Positions 42,216 to 51,491 of a stretch of DNA of 64,000 nucleotides are shown one piece after another; positions within the stretch are counted from its first letter, which is position 1, and every line of letters starts with the position of its first letter. Position numbers and translations under genes: made by a program. The notes under the pieces are model-generated. The model ran no database searches. It had not been told where the DNA came from and was given only the letters and a program-made list of their open reading frames with translations. Source of the DNA: Microbulbifer sp. THAF38 (GTDB lineage Bacteria; Pseudomonadota; Gammaproteobacteria; Pseudomonadales; Cellvibrionaceae); assembly GCF_009363535.1 (NCBI RefSeq), contig NZ_CP045369.1, forward strand, positions 4,103,001-4,167,000. The letters are read 5' to 3'.

Positions 42216-44399
42216 ATGAAGAAGCTGCTGATTTTACCCACCCTATTCTTACTGGCTTCCTGCGCCTCCCAGACCGCGGTCCAAACACCCGCAGATCCAC
42301 TGCAGGCTTTAACCGAGCAGGTTGCGCAAGCACCGGATTCGGTGCGATATGCTACCTATTGGAGTGAATATTTAAAATCACCCCAGCCTCTCAGAACCTT
42401 AGAGGCACAAGATCGTTACCAGTCAGAAATGATAGAGCTGGAAAGCGGCAGGAAAACCTGTACAGAAATAAATTGGGAAGAAATAACCCTGCTCAACAGT
42501 ATCTCGCTACTGCCACACCTGAGCGCCGCCGAATGCTATGAATCTGCTGGCAATAGTGATCAGGCCAACTATCACCAGAATATTTTTAACTTTATCGCCA
42601 CAGGAATACTGTCATCGCGCAGGGGCGATACGTTCTATAGCGCCTATGAAATAGCCAGTTGGGCCGACGCTGAGGACCTACTCAGCATGTCTGGCTATGA
42701 AATACTCGATAACTATTTTGAATTTGCCGCGAGTCGAAGCGGCCTGTATCGAGTTTACAATGTGCGCGATCCTGATAGCGGCAAAGTACGCAAAATATAC
42801 TTTGATAACAGTCGTTTCCTCCATCGCCTGCTCGAAATTCAATACCCCTTTGCCGGTCTCTCTGACTCTTTGTATAAAAGCATCATTCAACCGTTGGCAG
42901 AGTCTGACTATGCCGCACGCCACGCCGTTGGACAGGTTCAGGAAGCTGAGGGGGAATTCCAGCAGGCGGAGCAAACCTACTTAGAAGCCATTGGCATGGG
43001 CTCTCTCACCGCGAATATTAGCCTTGGCAATCTGTGCCTCGAAGGCAACAGCACCATGTTTGCCGTGGATGAATGTGCCCAACTCTTTGTTGCCGCTGCA
43101 GATTTGGGGCTACAGGAAGGTAAAATTCTACTCGCTTATATCACCACTATTGGACTGGGTATAGAAGTCGATACAGAGTTGGCCAGGCAGTTGTTGGCAA
43201 GTGCTGCAGTCACCATGCTCAAGGGCGAGGCCGAGTACGCAATGGCGCTATTACTGGCATCGAATCAATACAATATGCCGAGAACGGAGTTAGCAGAGCA
43301 CTACCTGCAACTATCCGCCCAGCAAGGCTATGCCCCGGCACTGCTGGATCTCGCAGGCTCTCATATGATAGGTAAGCCGGGACAAGAGGAAATCTTCGCA
43401 GACCTGATTAGCCAGGCGGCGGAAAAGAACTATCCCCCTGCACAATTTTACTATGGGAAATATCTGCTTGAGGTCGCTGGAAACGACCAGATTCAGGAGG
43501 GAATACATTTTCTACAGCAATCGGCCGGTGCCGGATTCCCCGCAGCACTTTATTTAAGGGGAAGAATTGCAGAAAACGGTCTCTACCAACAAAAGGAAGA
43601 TGAACAGTCCGCGCTACGGGACTTCGAAAAGGCAGCCCTAAGCTGGCACCACCCAGCACAATTTCGTATGGGGGTACTCAATTCCACTGGAAAACTTGTA
43701 CCGACCAATCACGAACTCGCCTATGGCTGGTATGCCCTCTGTGCCAAGATAAATAATCTCGAATGCGTGACCAATCTGGGCTATGCCTCTGCTATGGGTG
43801 CCGGTGTAGAGCAGGATTACCATCGGGCAATTAAAATCTATCAATACGCCGCACAGCAGGGATCGGCCAGGGCCAGCTACAACCTGGGGTTACTCTACCA
43901 AAACGGACAAGGTGTTGAAAAAGATCTACATCAGGCGAGGCAATATCTAACGCAAGCCGCCGAGGCGGGCTCCACCGAAGCAATGAACGCTCTGGGGATA
44001 CTTTATCTCAACCAAAGTGAAGGCACACAAGATTATGCAGAAGCATTAGCCTGGTTTGAACGCGCTTCAAAACATCACTCCATGTATGGTCTTTATAACC
44101 AGGGGCGAATGTATGAACAAGGGTTGGGAGTAAACAAGGATCAGGAACAAGCTCTTGAATTATATAAAATCGCTTCTGAACTCGGCCATACGGGAGCCTC
44201 TTTAAAGCTGGCCAGAGCTTACAGCTCCGATGAGCTTAAAGAATATGATCTGCAAAAGGCCCTACATTTTTTAACATTGGCCTCTGAGCAGAGCGGAAAC
44301 AACATCGTCAGAGAAACCCTACTTAACTGCCAAAAAGCCCAATATTGCAGTGAGTTGGATATAGGCAAATTGGTTAGTCTCTTATCAAAAGCTGAATAA
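42216..44399 (+). CDS. SEL1-like (TPR) repeat lipoprotein
   Basis: A 727-residue lipoprotein (lipobox LLASC, Cys16). About eight Sel1-like repeats occupy residues 230-700, for example ASYNLGLLYQNGQGVEKDLHQARQYL (in part) and GLYNQGRMYEQGLGVNKDQEQALELY, each an alpha-alpha hairpin of about 36 residues. Sel1 proteins act as scaffolds or as regulators of surface processes. The gene starts 3 bases after the DUF3857/transglutaminase gene, so the two are very likely translated from one mRNA and may form a complex. ATG start. Confidence 0.9.
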   Translation: MKKLLILPTLFLLASCASQTAVQTPADPLQALTEQVAQAPDSVRYATYWSEYLKSPQPLRTLEAQDRYQSEMIELESGRKTCTEINWEEITLLNSISLLPHLSAAECYESAGNSDQANYHQNIFNFIATGILSSRRGDTFYSAYEIASWADAEDLLSMSGYEILDNYFEFAASRSGLYRVYNVRDPDSGKVRKIYFDNSRFLHRLLEIQYPFAGLSDSLYKSIIQPLAESDYAARHAVGQVQEAEGEFQQAEQTYLEAIGMGSLTANISLGNLCLEGNSTMFAVDECAQLFVAAADLGLQEGKILLAYITTIGLGIEVDTELARQLLASAAVTMLKGEAEYAMALLLASNQYNMPRTELAEHYLQLSAQQGYAPALLDLAGSHMIGKPGQEEIFADLISQAAEKNYPPAQFYYGKYLLEVAGNDQIQEGIHFLQQSAGAGFPAALYLRGRIAENGLYQQKEDEQSALRDFEKAALSWHHPAQFRMGVLNSTGKLVPTNHELAYGWYALCAKINNLECVTNLGYASAMGAGVEQDYHRAIKIYQYAAQQGSARASYNLGLLYQNGQGVEKDLHQARQYLTQAAEAGSTEAMNALGILYLNQSEGTQDYAEALAWFERASKHHSMYGLYNQGRMYEQGLGVNKDQEQALELYKIASELGHTGASLKLARAYSSDELKEYDLQKALHFLTLASEQSGNNIVRETLLNCQKAQYCSELDIGKLVSLLSKAE

Positions 44400-44723
44400 T
44401 TCCCCCCAGATTTACTGGTAAAGCGGCCAACCGTCAAATTGGTCGCTTTACTTCCACCTATGTACATTAGTGACAAACTGGTGACATAAAGAGCAATTTT
44501 TAGCCTGAAATTACAAGGCTATAAGAATTAAATAAATATTCTGATAGGTAATTCAGAAGGTAATTTCCTAGATTATTTTTACTTTAATTTCGCCAAGAGT
44601 ACCTAATAGGTATCAATTCCTGAATATTCACAGTAAAGCTCCAATATCCACCCGATTTCACAGAATATGCAGATCTCTAGCCTATAATCCTGCGCAAAAT
44701 TACAGATGGATATCAAGAGCAAT
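44400..44723. other. AT-rich intergenic region before metzincin gene
   Basis: It starts with the terminator at 44419-44450. AGGTAATT is repeated at 44545 and 44558. No gene is seen. It should hold the promoter of the metzincin gene. Confidence 0.4.
44419..44450 (+). terminator. Terminator after SEL1 gene
   Basis: 12-bp stem TAAAGCGGCCAA / TTGGTCGCTTTA with one G-T wobble, followed by CTTCC. It lies 20 bases after the stop codon. Confidence 0.6.
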
Positions 44724-46559
44724 ATGAAAGATTCGATAAAACTATTTTCAACCATCAGCTTGGCGGTATTCTTGACTGCTTGTGGTAGTGGGGGCGGTGA
44801 CGGTGGCTCTGATAGCGCTGCAGGAAATGGCAGTGGCAGTGGCAGTGGCAGTGGCAGTGGCAGTGGCAGTGGCAGTCAAGAGACTGGCATCGGTACAATT
44901 AGCGGTGGTGAAGGCAGTGTTACCGAAGACCGCACAGTCTCTACGAGTGGCAAGCTCATTGATGATGCCAACCCCAGCCAGATCTTTGAAAATAGTAGTT
45001 TTCAAGGCACTTATGGCACCCTGACAACCTCAATTGATGGCAGCTGGCTCTATACCCTAGATAGCGCTCTCTCCGATCCCCTGGATGCAGATGAGCAGGC
45101 CACCGATTCGTTTACCCTCGGTGTGGGTAATGGCAATGACGTCACAAAAATTAGCATTCAGATAACCGGCGCTGACGACCCCTATTCTTTCAAACCTAGC
45201 ATGCCCCTCTCTTCATTGGTTTTTAATGACAAAGAGTACGCCTCTGGTAAGTTGGAAATCGATGATGTCGACGGTAATACCCCCCTCTTCAGTGCAGACT
45301 CCATTGAGGGTAAATATGGTCAATTTACCCTTCAGAGTGATGGAACCTGGGAATACTCACTTAATAGCAACAGCGAGGCATTAAAAACAGGAGAAACTAG
45401 TGAAGACACGATCAAATTTCTACTTACAGATGGCAGCCAGCAATCAGTAGTTTTTTCAATTGCTACAACAGCCTCGTCTAAAAACAGTATCGTTTTTATA
45501 TTTATGAATTTCTCCGACGCTATCGCCACCAGAGAGGCGGGGGTTAGCGAAATTGCCGACATGGTCTTCAATGAAGTCGATTCTCTTGATAATGCCTATC
45601 TGGAAAATTCCCAGGGCCAACTCAAGTTCCTTAGGCACCGAATCGATAACGATACTCTGCAGCATTATTGCTATGGTGAGGAGGGTGTAGAAAAAAGCTC
45701 TATTGACTGTATTACATACACTATTCCAGACCCTCAAAATGGGGGAACATTAAGCGTTGCAGATGCACAAGCTCGCCAAGGCCAGGGTGGCAAGTACACC
45801 GATGGTGGTTTTTCCTGGAGAGACGATGCCCATCAATGGGCCAAAAATAACTTGGTTGATGATAACGGTCAGCCTTTGAACTTAAGTGATTGGCGCCACC
45901 AAGTGTATATCTACCCTTCAGAAGCCGAAGATGCCGGTTTGATTGGTACTGGTATTGCCTCTGTGGGTGGCAAGTGGAGTATTGTTGCCGCACGCACCGA
46001 TCAATTGGTGATGGGGCATGAGCTGGGTCACAATATTGGCCTTGGCCACGCAGGCTGGGACGAAGATAACGATGGTACAGCCGAAAATGAATACGGTACC
46101 GCCGGCTCCCTAATGGGCAACCGGTCAAAATCTCGCCTATTTGGCAGTGCCCACCGGGAAGTTATGGGTTGGTACAAGTCAAATCCAGAGTACACTACAA
46201 CCGTCAGCCAGATCGCTGGCAGTGCCCAGGATATAGAGATTCAGGCCATAGAGCTGACAGCAGGTGAGCTCTCCGGGACACTTCCTCAACAACTTAAAGT
46301 GCAAAGCAATGGTAGTAAAAATGGTAAAGATTACTACTATGTTAACTATCATATTGGCCACAACATTCTAAATCCAAGGTCTCATTATGCCAATTCAGTG
46401 ACCATTCACTATTTGCATGATATAGATTCAAACCATGTCGCCGTACTGGAAAAACCAGGTGATTCTTTTAAAGATGACAATGTCGGCCTCATGATTACTT
46501 ACAAATCTAACAGCGAGCCTGGCCAATCTGCAGTGATATCGGTCGAATATGATAAGTAA
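44724..46559 (+). CDS. Metzincin-type zinc metalloprotease lipoprotein with VCBS-like domains
   Basis: A 611-residue lipoprotein: lipobox LTAC (Cys19), then a Gly/Ser linker encoded by eight tandem GGCAGT hexamers (44829-44876), two VCBS/cadherin-like beta domains (about residues 55-150 and 155-250), and a C-terminal protease. The zinc site is HELGHNIGLGH (about residue 432), matching HExxHxxGxxH of metzincins, with a SLMGN Met-turn about 25 residues later. No known family is certain; it is closest in style to M10/M12-like bacterial metzincins. I chose the ATG at 44724, with AAGAG upstream; an ATG at 44706 adds six residues. A small exported protein gene follows. Confidence 0.85.
   Translation: MKDSIKLFSTISLAVFLTACGSGGGDGGSDSAAGNGSGSGSGSGSGSGSGSQETGIGTISGGEGSVTEDRTVSTSGKLIDDANPSQIFENSSFQGTYGTLTTSIDGSWLYTLDSALSDPLDADEQATDSFTLGVGNGNDVTKISIQITGADDPYSFKPSMPLSSLVFNDKEYASGKLEIDDVDGNTPLFSADSIEGKYGQFTLQSDGTWEYSLNSNSEALKTGETSEDTIKFLLTDGSQQSVVFSIATTASSKNSIVFIFMNFSDAIATREAGVSEIADMVFNEVDSLDNAYLENSQGQLKFLRHRIDNDTLQHYCYGEEGVEKSSIDCITYTIPDPQNGGTLSVADAQARQGQGGKYTDGGFSWRDDAHQWAKNNLVDDNGQPLNLSDWRHQVYIYPSEAEDAGLIGTGIASVGGKWSIVAARTDQLVMGHELGHNIGLGHAGWDEDNDGTAENEYGTAGSLMGNRSKSRLFGSAHREVMGWYKSNPEYTTTVSQIAGSAQDIEIQAIELTAGELSGTLPQQLKVQSNGSKNGKDYYYVNYHIGHNILNPRSHYANSVTIHYLHDIDSNHVAVLEKPGDSFKDDNVGLMITYKSNSEPGQSAVISVEYDK
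44829..44876 (+). repeat. Eight tandem GGCAGT hexamers
   Basis: 48 bases of exact GGCAGT x8, encoding a (Gly-Ser)8 linker between the lipid anchor and the VCBS domain of the metzincin. Gain or loss of a unit would alter linker length in frame. Confidence 0.95.
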
Positions 46560-46623
46560 GGATTATGAAAACAGTCAGAGAGTTACTTGAGCCATCAATC
46601 ATTTTATTTAGAAGGTAGTCTTA

Positions 46624-46920
46624 ATGTATAAGGTTTTATTAATCGTATTCACCATTACTTTTAGTCTTTTCTGTCAAGCAGAGGAAGTCGTTACTGGGAC
46701 TTTAGAGGAAATTATCTCTGAAGACTTTAAAACCGGTAAGGTAGAACGTCGTTTCAGCATCAAAGATGAAGCTAGCGGTAATTATTATTTTATTGACGCT
46801 AAAGAGGTTAAGCAAAAGGGCATGAAATCTGGGGACCGGGTAAGAATTCGCGGTGAACGGGGCGATAAGCGGATGCTGCACATGAAGGAAACCAAGAAGC
46901 TGGAAAAGACTGTAGAATAA
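46624..46920 (+). CDS. Small exported protein, OB-fold-like
   Basis: A 98-residue protein with a signal peptide (cleavage near CQAEE, about residue 19). The mature 79 residues are strongly charged with a strand pattern (VVTGTLEEIISEDFKTGKVE, RVRIRGERGDKRM) like a small OB-fold (BOF/YgiW-type) domain, but I cannot confirm the family. ATG start. It follows the metzincin gene by 64 bases and could be co-expressed. Confidence 0.75.
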   Translation: MYKVLLIVFTITFSLFCQAEEVVTGTLEEIISEDFKTGKVERRFSIKDEASGNYYFIDAKEVKQKGMKSGDRVRIRGERGDKRMLHMKETKKLEKTVE

Positions 46921-46930
46921 TAGGTTCCTC

Positions 46931-46965
46931 AGAGCCGGGCTAATGAAAAGTATCCGGCTCTATCT
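46931..46965 (+). terminator. Terminator after small exported protein
   Basis: 8-bp stem AGAGCCGG / CCGGCTCT with a 15-base loop, followed by ATCTTTTCC. It ends the metzincin transcription unit and faces the convergent halogenase gene. Confidence 0.6.
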
Positions 46966-47001
46966 TTTCCCTGAAAATCTTCAATTCACCCTAAGATAGT
47001 T

Positions 47002-48513
47002 TCAAATGGACTGCAACATCCTTAAATGTTCGCAGTGCGATCCAAAGTTCAATGCGCAACGTCTATTGAACTCCCGAATATCTTCAATTTTATATTTATT
47101 TGCCAAGTCACTGCCCGGGCGCAGCTGTTGCTGATCTGGGTAGATACCCTTGCCTGTCAACAAGCAGTTCCAGGATACATTGGGAAAGTAGATATCCAGA
47201 TTTTGATTTAGCAGTTCATCGGTAATATTCTTACCGGCCATCCAGGACTGCAATATAGACCGCAGAGATTGTGAGATTTTTTCATTGGTGCTATTGGCAA
47301 TCCAGTAATCAGTATCCCTACGCGAACTGATTCGGTAGTGACAGACGATGTAGTCACGTACGGCATCAAAACGGGCGCTGATGCGATTATTAAATTCGTC
47401 CCTATATTTATCGGTGTAGTCGCCATTGTTATAGGCTTCGATAAATCGCACCACGGTCTCTTGAACCATATCCAGGGCTGTCGCTTCTAGGGGTTCTATA
47501 AAACCCTGAGAAAGCCCCACGGCTAGGCAGTTTTTTGCCCAGTGCTGAGCTACCCGACCAACTTTGAACTTCAACTGACGAGTCTCTACATCACTATCCA
47601 GTAGTCCCAGATGGGCACGAATTTCTGTTTCCGCTTTGTCAGCATCCACAAAACTAGAGCTATAAACATAGCCATTGCCATTGCGATTGGTCAGGGGAAT
47701 TTTCCATGCCCAACCATACTTCATCGCTTTAGATATTGTGTGAGGAGCAAAATTTTCTTCTTGCTCGGTCGGAAACACTATTGCCGAATCATTAAAGAGA
47801 CTCTCCGCACAACTAATAAACGGCACTTTCAGTGTTTGCTGGATTAGGTTCCCACGGAAACCCGAACTATCGACATACAGATCCGCTTTGAGAACCTCAC
47901 CATCAGTAGTTTTCAGGTGATCAATATTCCCCTGTGCATCGAGCATGGCGCCAGCCACTGTCGCCTCCTTATAGCGAACGCCTTTCTGTTCTGCAACACG
48001 CCGCAGGAACTGGCCCAATAAACCAGAATCAAAATGGTAGCCATAGGCAATTTCAAAAGGGAAGTTTTCCGGCGCGACTGGAGATAATTTTTGCCGGATC
48101 ATCTCAGTTGCCAGAAAGAACTGATCTGGGTGCCCTTCCAGATCGATGCCTTTTCTACGTAAGAAACTATTATGGAAAAATGCCGGGATAGTGAATTGAT
48201 CTGGTTGAGCGACAAAAGGGTGAACATACTCGGTGAAACCTGGCTTCAGTGACCAGTCTTTAAAGGTGATTCCCACCTTGTAAGTCGCATTGCATTCCGG
48301 CATCCACTCCGCTTCGCTAACACCAATCGTCTCCATGAAGCCTTTTAAAGGCGGTGTCGAGCCCTCCCCTACGCCAATAATGCCAATATCCGGTGATTCC
48401 ACCAGGGTGATTTCAAACCCTTTATCCTGCCAATGGGTCGCCATCAAGTTAGCGGTAATCCATCCGGCGGTACCGCCACCCAGAATAATAATTTTTTTAT
48501 TTTGACGGTTCAT
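47002..48513 (-). CDS. Flavin-dependent tryptophan-halogenase family protein
   Basis: A 503-residue FAD enzyme. Motifs: GGGTAGW at residues 12-18 (FAD binding), VGEGSTPPLKG at 48-58, the catalytic lysine Lys79 in ATYKVGITF (same number as in PrnA/RebH), and WxWxIP as WAWKIP (about residue 267), which sets it apart from other flavin monooxygenases. The family halogenates tryptophan or indoles with FADH2, O2 and halide. Members beside TonB-dependent receptors in sugar-use loci (as here, upstream of a receptor on the same strand) are common in Xanthomonas, Caulobacter and Cellvibrionales; their natural substrate is unknown. I chose the ATG at 48513. A separate flavin reductase is not in the window. 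Confidence 0.9.
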   Translation of the reverse strand: MNRQNKKIIILGGGTAGWITANLMATHWQDKGFEITLVESPDIGIIGVGEGSTPPLKGFMETIGVSEAEWMPECNATYKVGITFKDWSLKPGFTEYVHPFVAQPDQFTIPAFFHNSFLRRKGIDLEGHPDQFFLATEMIRQKLSPVAPENFPFEIAYGYHFDSGLLGQFLRRVAEQKGVRYKEATVAGAMLDAQGNIDHLKTTDGEVLKADLYVDSSGFRGNLIQQTLKVPFISCAESLFNDSAIVFPTEQEENFAPHTISKAMKYGWAWKIPLTNRNGNGYVYSSSFVDADKAETEIRAHLGLLDSDVETRQLKFKVGRVAQHWAKNCLAVGLSQGFIEPLEATALDMVQETVVRFIEAYNNGDYTDKYRDEFNNRISARFDAVRDYIVCHYRISSRRDTDYWIANSTNEKISQSLRSILQSWMAGKNITDELLNQNLDIYFPNVSWNCLLTGKGIYPDQQQLRPGSDLANKYKIEDIREFNRRCALNFGSHCEHLRMLQSI

Positions 48514-48571
48514 TTCTATTCTCAAATATTCAGAACCTGAACGAAATATCAGGTATTGAGGAATTTCCAAC

Positions 48572-48612
48572 AAAAAACCACCCGGCAAGCAAGGCTCAGC
48601 GGGTGGTCTTTT
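48572..48612 (-). terminator. Terminator after TonB-dependent receptor
   Basis: On the minus strand ACCACCC ... GGGTGGT with an 17-base loop, followed by a run of six T. It lies 39 bases after the receptor stop codon and separates it from the halogenase. Confidence 0.8.
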
Positions 48613-48650
48613 ATTACTATTCCAGTTTACACCGGATTAACTAGAAGCAC

Positions 48651-51491
48651 TTAATAGCTATAGTTTAATCCGAGATAAAACTGACGCCCGAATTCAGTAT
48701 ATTCACCGAGGGCACCATCCACCCCGTAAGATTTCACATCCGCTTCATTGGTCAAATTATTGCCGGATAAAACAATATCAATACCATTTTCGAAAGCATA
48801 GGAAATCTGTGCATCCACAGTTGTATATTCACGAGCAGGAACTACTGTAGAGCTACCAGGGATTGACATTACTTCTGTAAATTCATCTCTATAGCGCACA
48901 TTTACATGGCTGCTGAAGTTTCCGATATCCCAAAATACCGTAGTACTCCACACGTTCTCAGATAGACCTGGTAAGGGCATTGTCTCGCCAGCGAGATTAC
49001 CGCCGGTAACCTCAGTCTCACTTTCTGTGTAAGAATAACTAGCGGTCATACCAAGCCCAGATAGAACTCCTGGGAGCTGATCAAAGGTTTTCGTACCAGC
49101 CAGCTCAATGCCGCGAATATAGCCACCCTTATCATTGTTCACGTAGGTTTCAAATGCACCAGCTTCAAAGCCTACCGGAACATCGATACCCAAAGATTTA
49201 AACAGAGCTGTGCGTTCAGACTGGCTGTCGAGATAAATATACTGCTTCTCGATCAGACTCTCGATATCTTTCCAGAAGATTGCTGCAGTGACCGCACCAC
49301 CATCTTCAAAGTAGTGTTCATAAGCTAAGTCAAATTGATTCGCACGGAAGGGATCTAGGTAGGGAGATCCTTTGGTCCAAACATTATAATCATTCTCTCC
49401 CGCTGAGTTCCAAGAACCTGCACCGCCCTTTAGCTGGCCAACCGGCGGGCGTCCCATAACTTTTGCTGCGGCGAAGCGAATGTAATCTTGTTCTGATAAC
49501 TCAAAGTTTAAATTTAATGAAGGTAAGGTATCAGTATATTCAGGGCCATACTCGACATGGCCATAGTCGGTGCTAGTCACACCCAAATCATCAGTGATCG
49601 CGGTACCAAGTCCATCACCAATTTTTTGGATGCCTTTTGATTTAACGTCTGTTTCGACAATACGCACACCAAAGTTACCGGTTACAGGTATGCCACCCAA
49701 TTGGGTATCAATATTCGCCATCGCATAGTAAGCGAATACTTCTTCAGTAACAGCTCCAGACTCAACAAAAGTCCAATCCTTACCATTACTGAAAGTTTTT
49801 ACACCATTGTAGTTACCAGCACCAAAAATGCTTGATGCAAGGCCATCCATATCAGTGATAACGAAATGATCGGGAGCACCTTCAACGGATTGAACTTTTA
49901 CGAAACCATCCAGCTCCTGTGGCATGCATTCAATTTCTGAAAGGTTGTCTTCACAGTAACCGTTATACTGCCCATCGCGACTACCATATAGGAAGGTTCC
50001 ACGATCAGAATCAAAAGTTCTCTCAGAGTAACGAAGACCAGCTTCAATAGAAGCGATTGCGCCCCATTCCAAATCAAATTGGTAGTCCAGTTTGAAGGCT
50101 TCAATCTCGTCAGTGTACTCGTGAGGATACTCCTCATAACGAGAAAGACGCATGGTATCCAGGTCAGTAAAATCTACCCCGGCAAAAGCAGCTGAAGGTA
50201 TACCATCACCTTTCATTGAGTAAGCAAAGCTTTGATTTGCCGCTTCCTGCCAAGTCTCCAGCTCACCGCTATCGTCATACCCCAAGTCATACGCATGCAT
50301 GGACACAATCTGGTCCTTGCGAGTCTTGGTGCCTTCGCTGTATGAATAATCGAAAGTTAAAGTATGCTGATCAGCAAAACTCCACTCCAAATTCAAGCCA
50401 ATACTGTCGCTATCTGCCTGGGTGGATTGATCTTCGGAGCGCGCTTCAAACCAGGGACCAATAGTTGTATCGGTGACAGTTGCTGTGCCTGAGGTTGCAA
50501 CCCCCCCATCTATTATTCCATAAGGGGTGTAACCATCGGTCTTTTCTAAGTTGCCAACAGTAATACCGTGGCGAGTATCAATCCGCTCAAATTCAGACTT
50601 GAAATAGTCAAGCTGAGCCTTGAAGTTATCTGTAGGCTGGAATACAACACTGGCCAGATAGCCATCGCGAGTATCTGTACCTGTTCCAGCCTGCCATTGG
50701 AAGGCTCGAGGTACATTTACTTCCTCTTCATCTTCCGTAGTTCCGGTGAAGTATCCGAGCTGATCGTCAGCACCTGCACGCGCTTTGGTAAAGTTGTTCG
50801 GCTGCTCAAGGTGAGAATAACCCAGAGCTACGCCCACCTTGTCATCCATAAATTTACCCATGTACGACAGCGTAACACGCTCACCGAACTCGTCGGCACC
50901 GACGTCATCGGCTGCGTCGTTAAACGACATGCGTACATTGGCATTAAAGTTGTGTTCTTTGTCGGCATCGAGAGGGTTGGCCGTTTTCAGCTCTACAGAG
51001 CCCGCTACACCACCTTCGATATGAGAGGCTTTCGGAGTCTTGTAGACCGCCGCCTGATTAATCAGCTCAGCCGGGTATTGGTCAAAAGAAATCCAGCGAG
51101 TACTTTCGGTATAACCACTTGTAGAGGCCTGCTCACGACCATTCAGGGTCGTCTGCAGGAAATCGCCGTTCATACCGCGGATATTTAGCTGTGAGGACTG
51201 ACCGTTGGAGCGCACGGTGGTTACGCCGGGCAGGCGGCCCAGGGCGTCGGCAATAGATTGGTCGGGAAGAGATGACAGAGCACCCGCATCTACCACATCG
51301 GCCACCACATCGGCGGCGCGCTTGGCTTCAACGGAGTCCAAAACGCTGGTGCGAATACCGGTAACTGTTACTTCTTCCAGTGTTTCCTGCTCCTGCGCAT
51401 AGGCCCCAACCGAGGTGGACACGGAGGCCGCGATGGCAGCAGATAGCAAAGTGGGTCTGAGCGCCCCTTTACCTTTATTGGATAGACTCAT
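48651..51491 (-). CDS. TonB-dependent outer-membrane receptor (maltodextrin uptake)
   Basis: A 946-residue TonB-dependent receptor. Signal peptide (cleavage near AYAQEQE, about residue 34), TonB box-like ETLEEVTVTG, plug domain (residues about 50-180, with LPDQSIADALGRLPGVTT) and a large barrel ending GLNYSY. It belongs to the carbohydrate-type branch common in marine gammaproteobacteria. A perfect MalT-like box lies upstream, so maltodextrin is the likely cargo, linking it to the amylases elsewhere in the window (inference). Two ATG codons in tandem (51494 and 51491) follow GGGAG; the second has the better spacing. The halogenase follows downstream, glucokinase lies upstream. Confidence 0.92.
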   Translation of the reverse strand: MSLSNKGKGALRPTLLSAAIAASVSTSVGAYAQEQETLEEVTVTGIRTSVLDSVEAKRAADVVADVVDAGALSSLPDQSIADALGRLPGVTTVRSNGQSSQLNIRGMNGDFLQTTLNGREQASTSGYTESTRWISFDQYPAELINQAAVYKTPKASHIEGGVAGSVELKTANPLDADKEHNFNANVRMSFNDAADDVGADEFGERVTLSYMGKFMDDKVGVALGYSHLEQPNNFTKARAGADDQLGYFTGTTEDEEEVNVPRAFQWQAGTGTDTRDGYLASVVFQPTDNFKAQLDYFKSEFERIDTRHGITVGNLEKTDGYTPYGIIDGGVATSGTATVTDTTIGPWFEARSEDQSTQADSDSIGLNLEWSFADQHTLTFDYSYSEGTKTRKDQIVSMHAYDLGYDDSGELETWQEAANQSFAYSMKGDGIPSAAFAGVDFTDLDTMRLSRYEEYPHEYTDEIEAFKLDYQFDLEWGAIASIEAGLRYSERTFDSDRGTFLYGSRDGQYNGYCEDNLSEIECMPQELDGFVKVQSVEGAPDHFVITDMDGLASSIFGAGNYNGVKTFSNGKDWTFVESGAVTEEVFAYYAMANIDTQLGGIPVTGNFGVRIVETDVKSKGIQKIGDGLGTAITDDLGVTSTDYGHVEYGPEYTDTLPSLNLNFELSEQDYIRFAAAKVMGRPPVGQLKGGAGSWNSAGENDYNVWTKGSPYLDPFRANQFDLAYEHYFEDGGAVTAAIFWKDIESLIEKQYIYLDSQSERTALFKSLGIDVPVGFEAGAFETYVNNDKGGYIRGIELAGTKTFDQLPGVLSGLGMTASYSYTESETEVTGGNLAGETMPLPGLSENVWSTTVFWDIGNFSSHVNVRYRDEFTEVMSIPGSSTVVPAREYTTVDAQISYAFENGIDIVLSGNNLTNEADVKSYGVDGALGEYTEFGRQFYLGLNYSY

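Noticed and set aside
44829..44876. Tandem hexamer as possible CRISPR-like array
   Set aside because: The units are contiguous 6-mers with no spacers and lie within a coding sequence.
50568..51188. Plus-strand 206-codon ORF
   Set aside because: Antisense to the TonB receptor plug and barrel; no motif.
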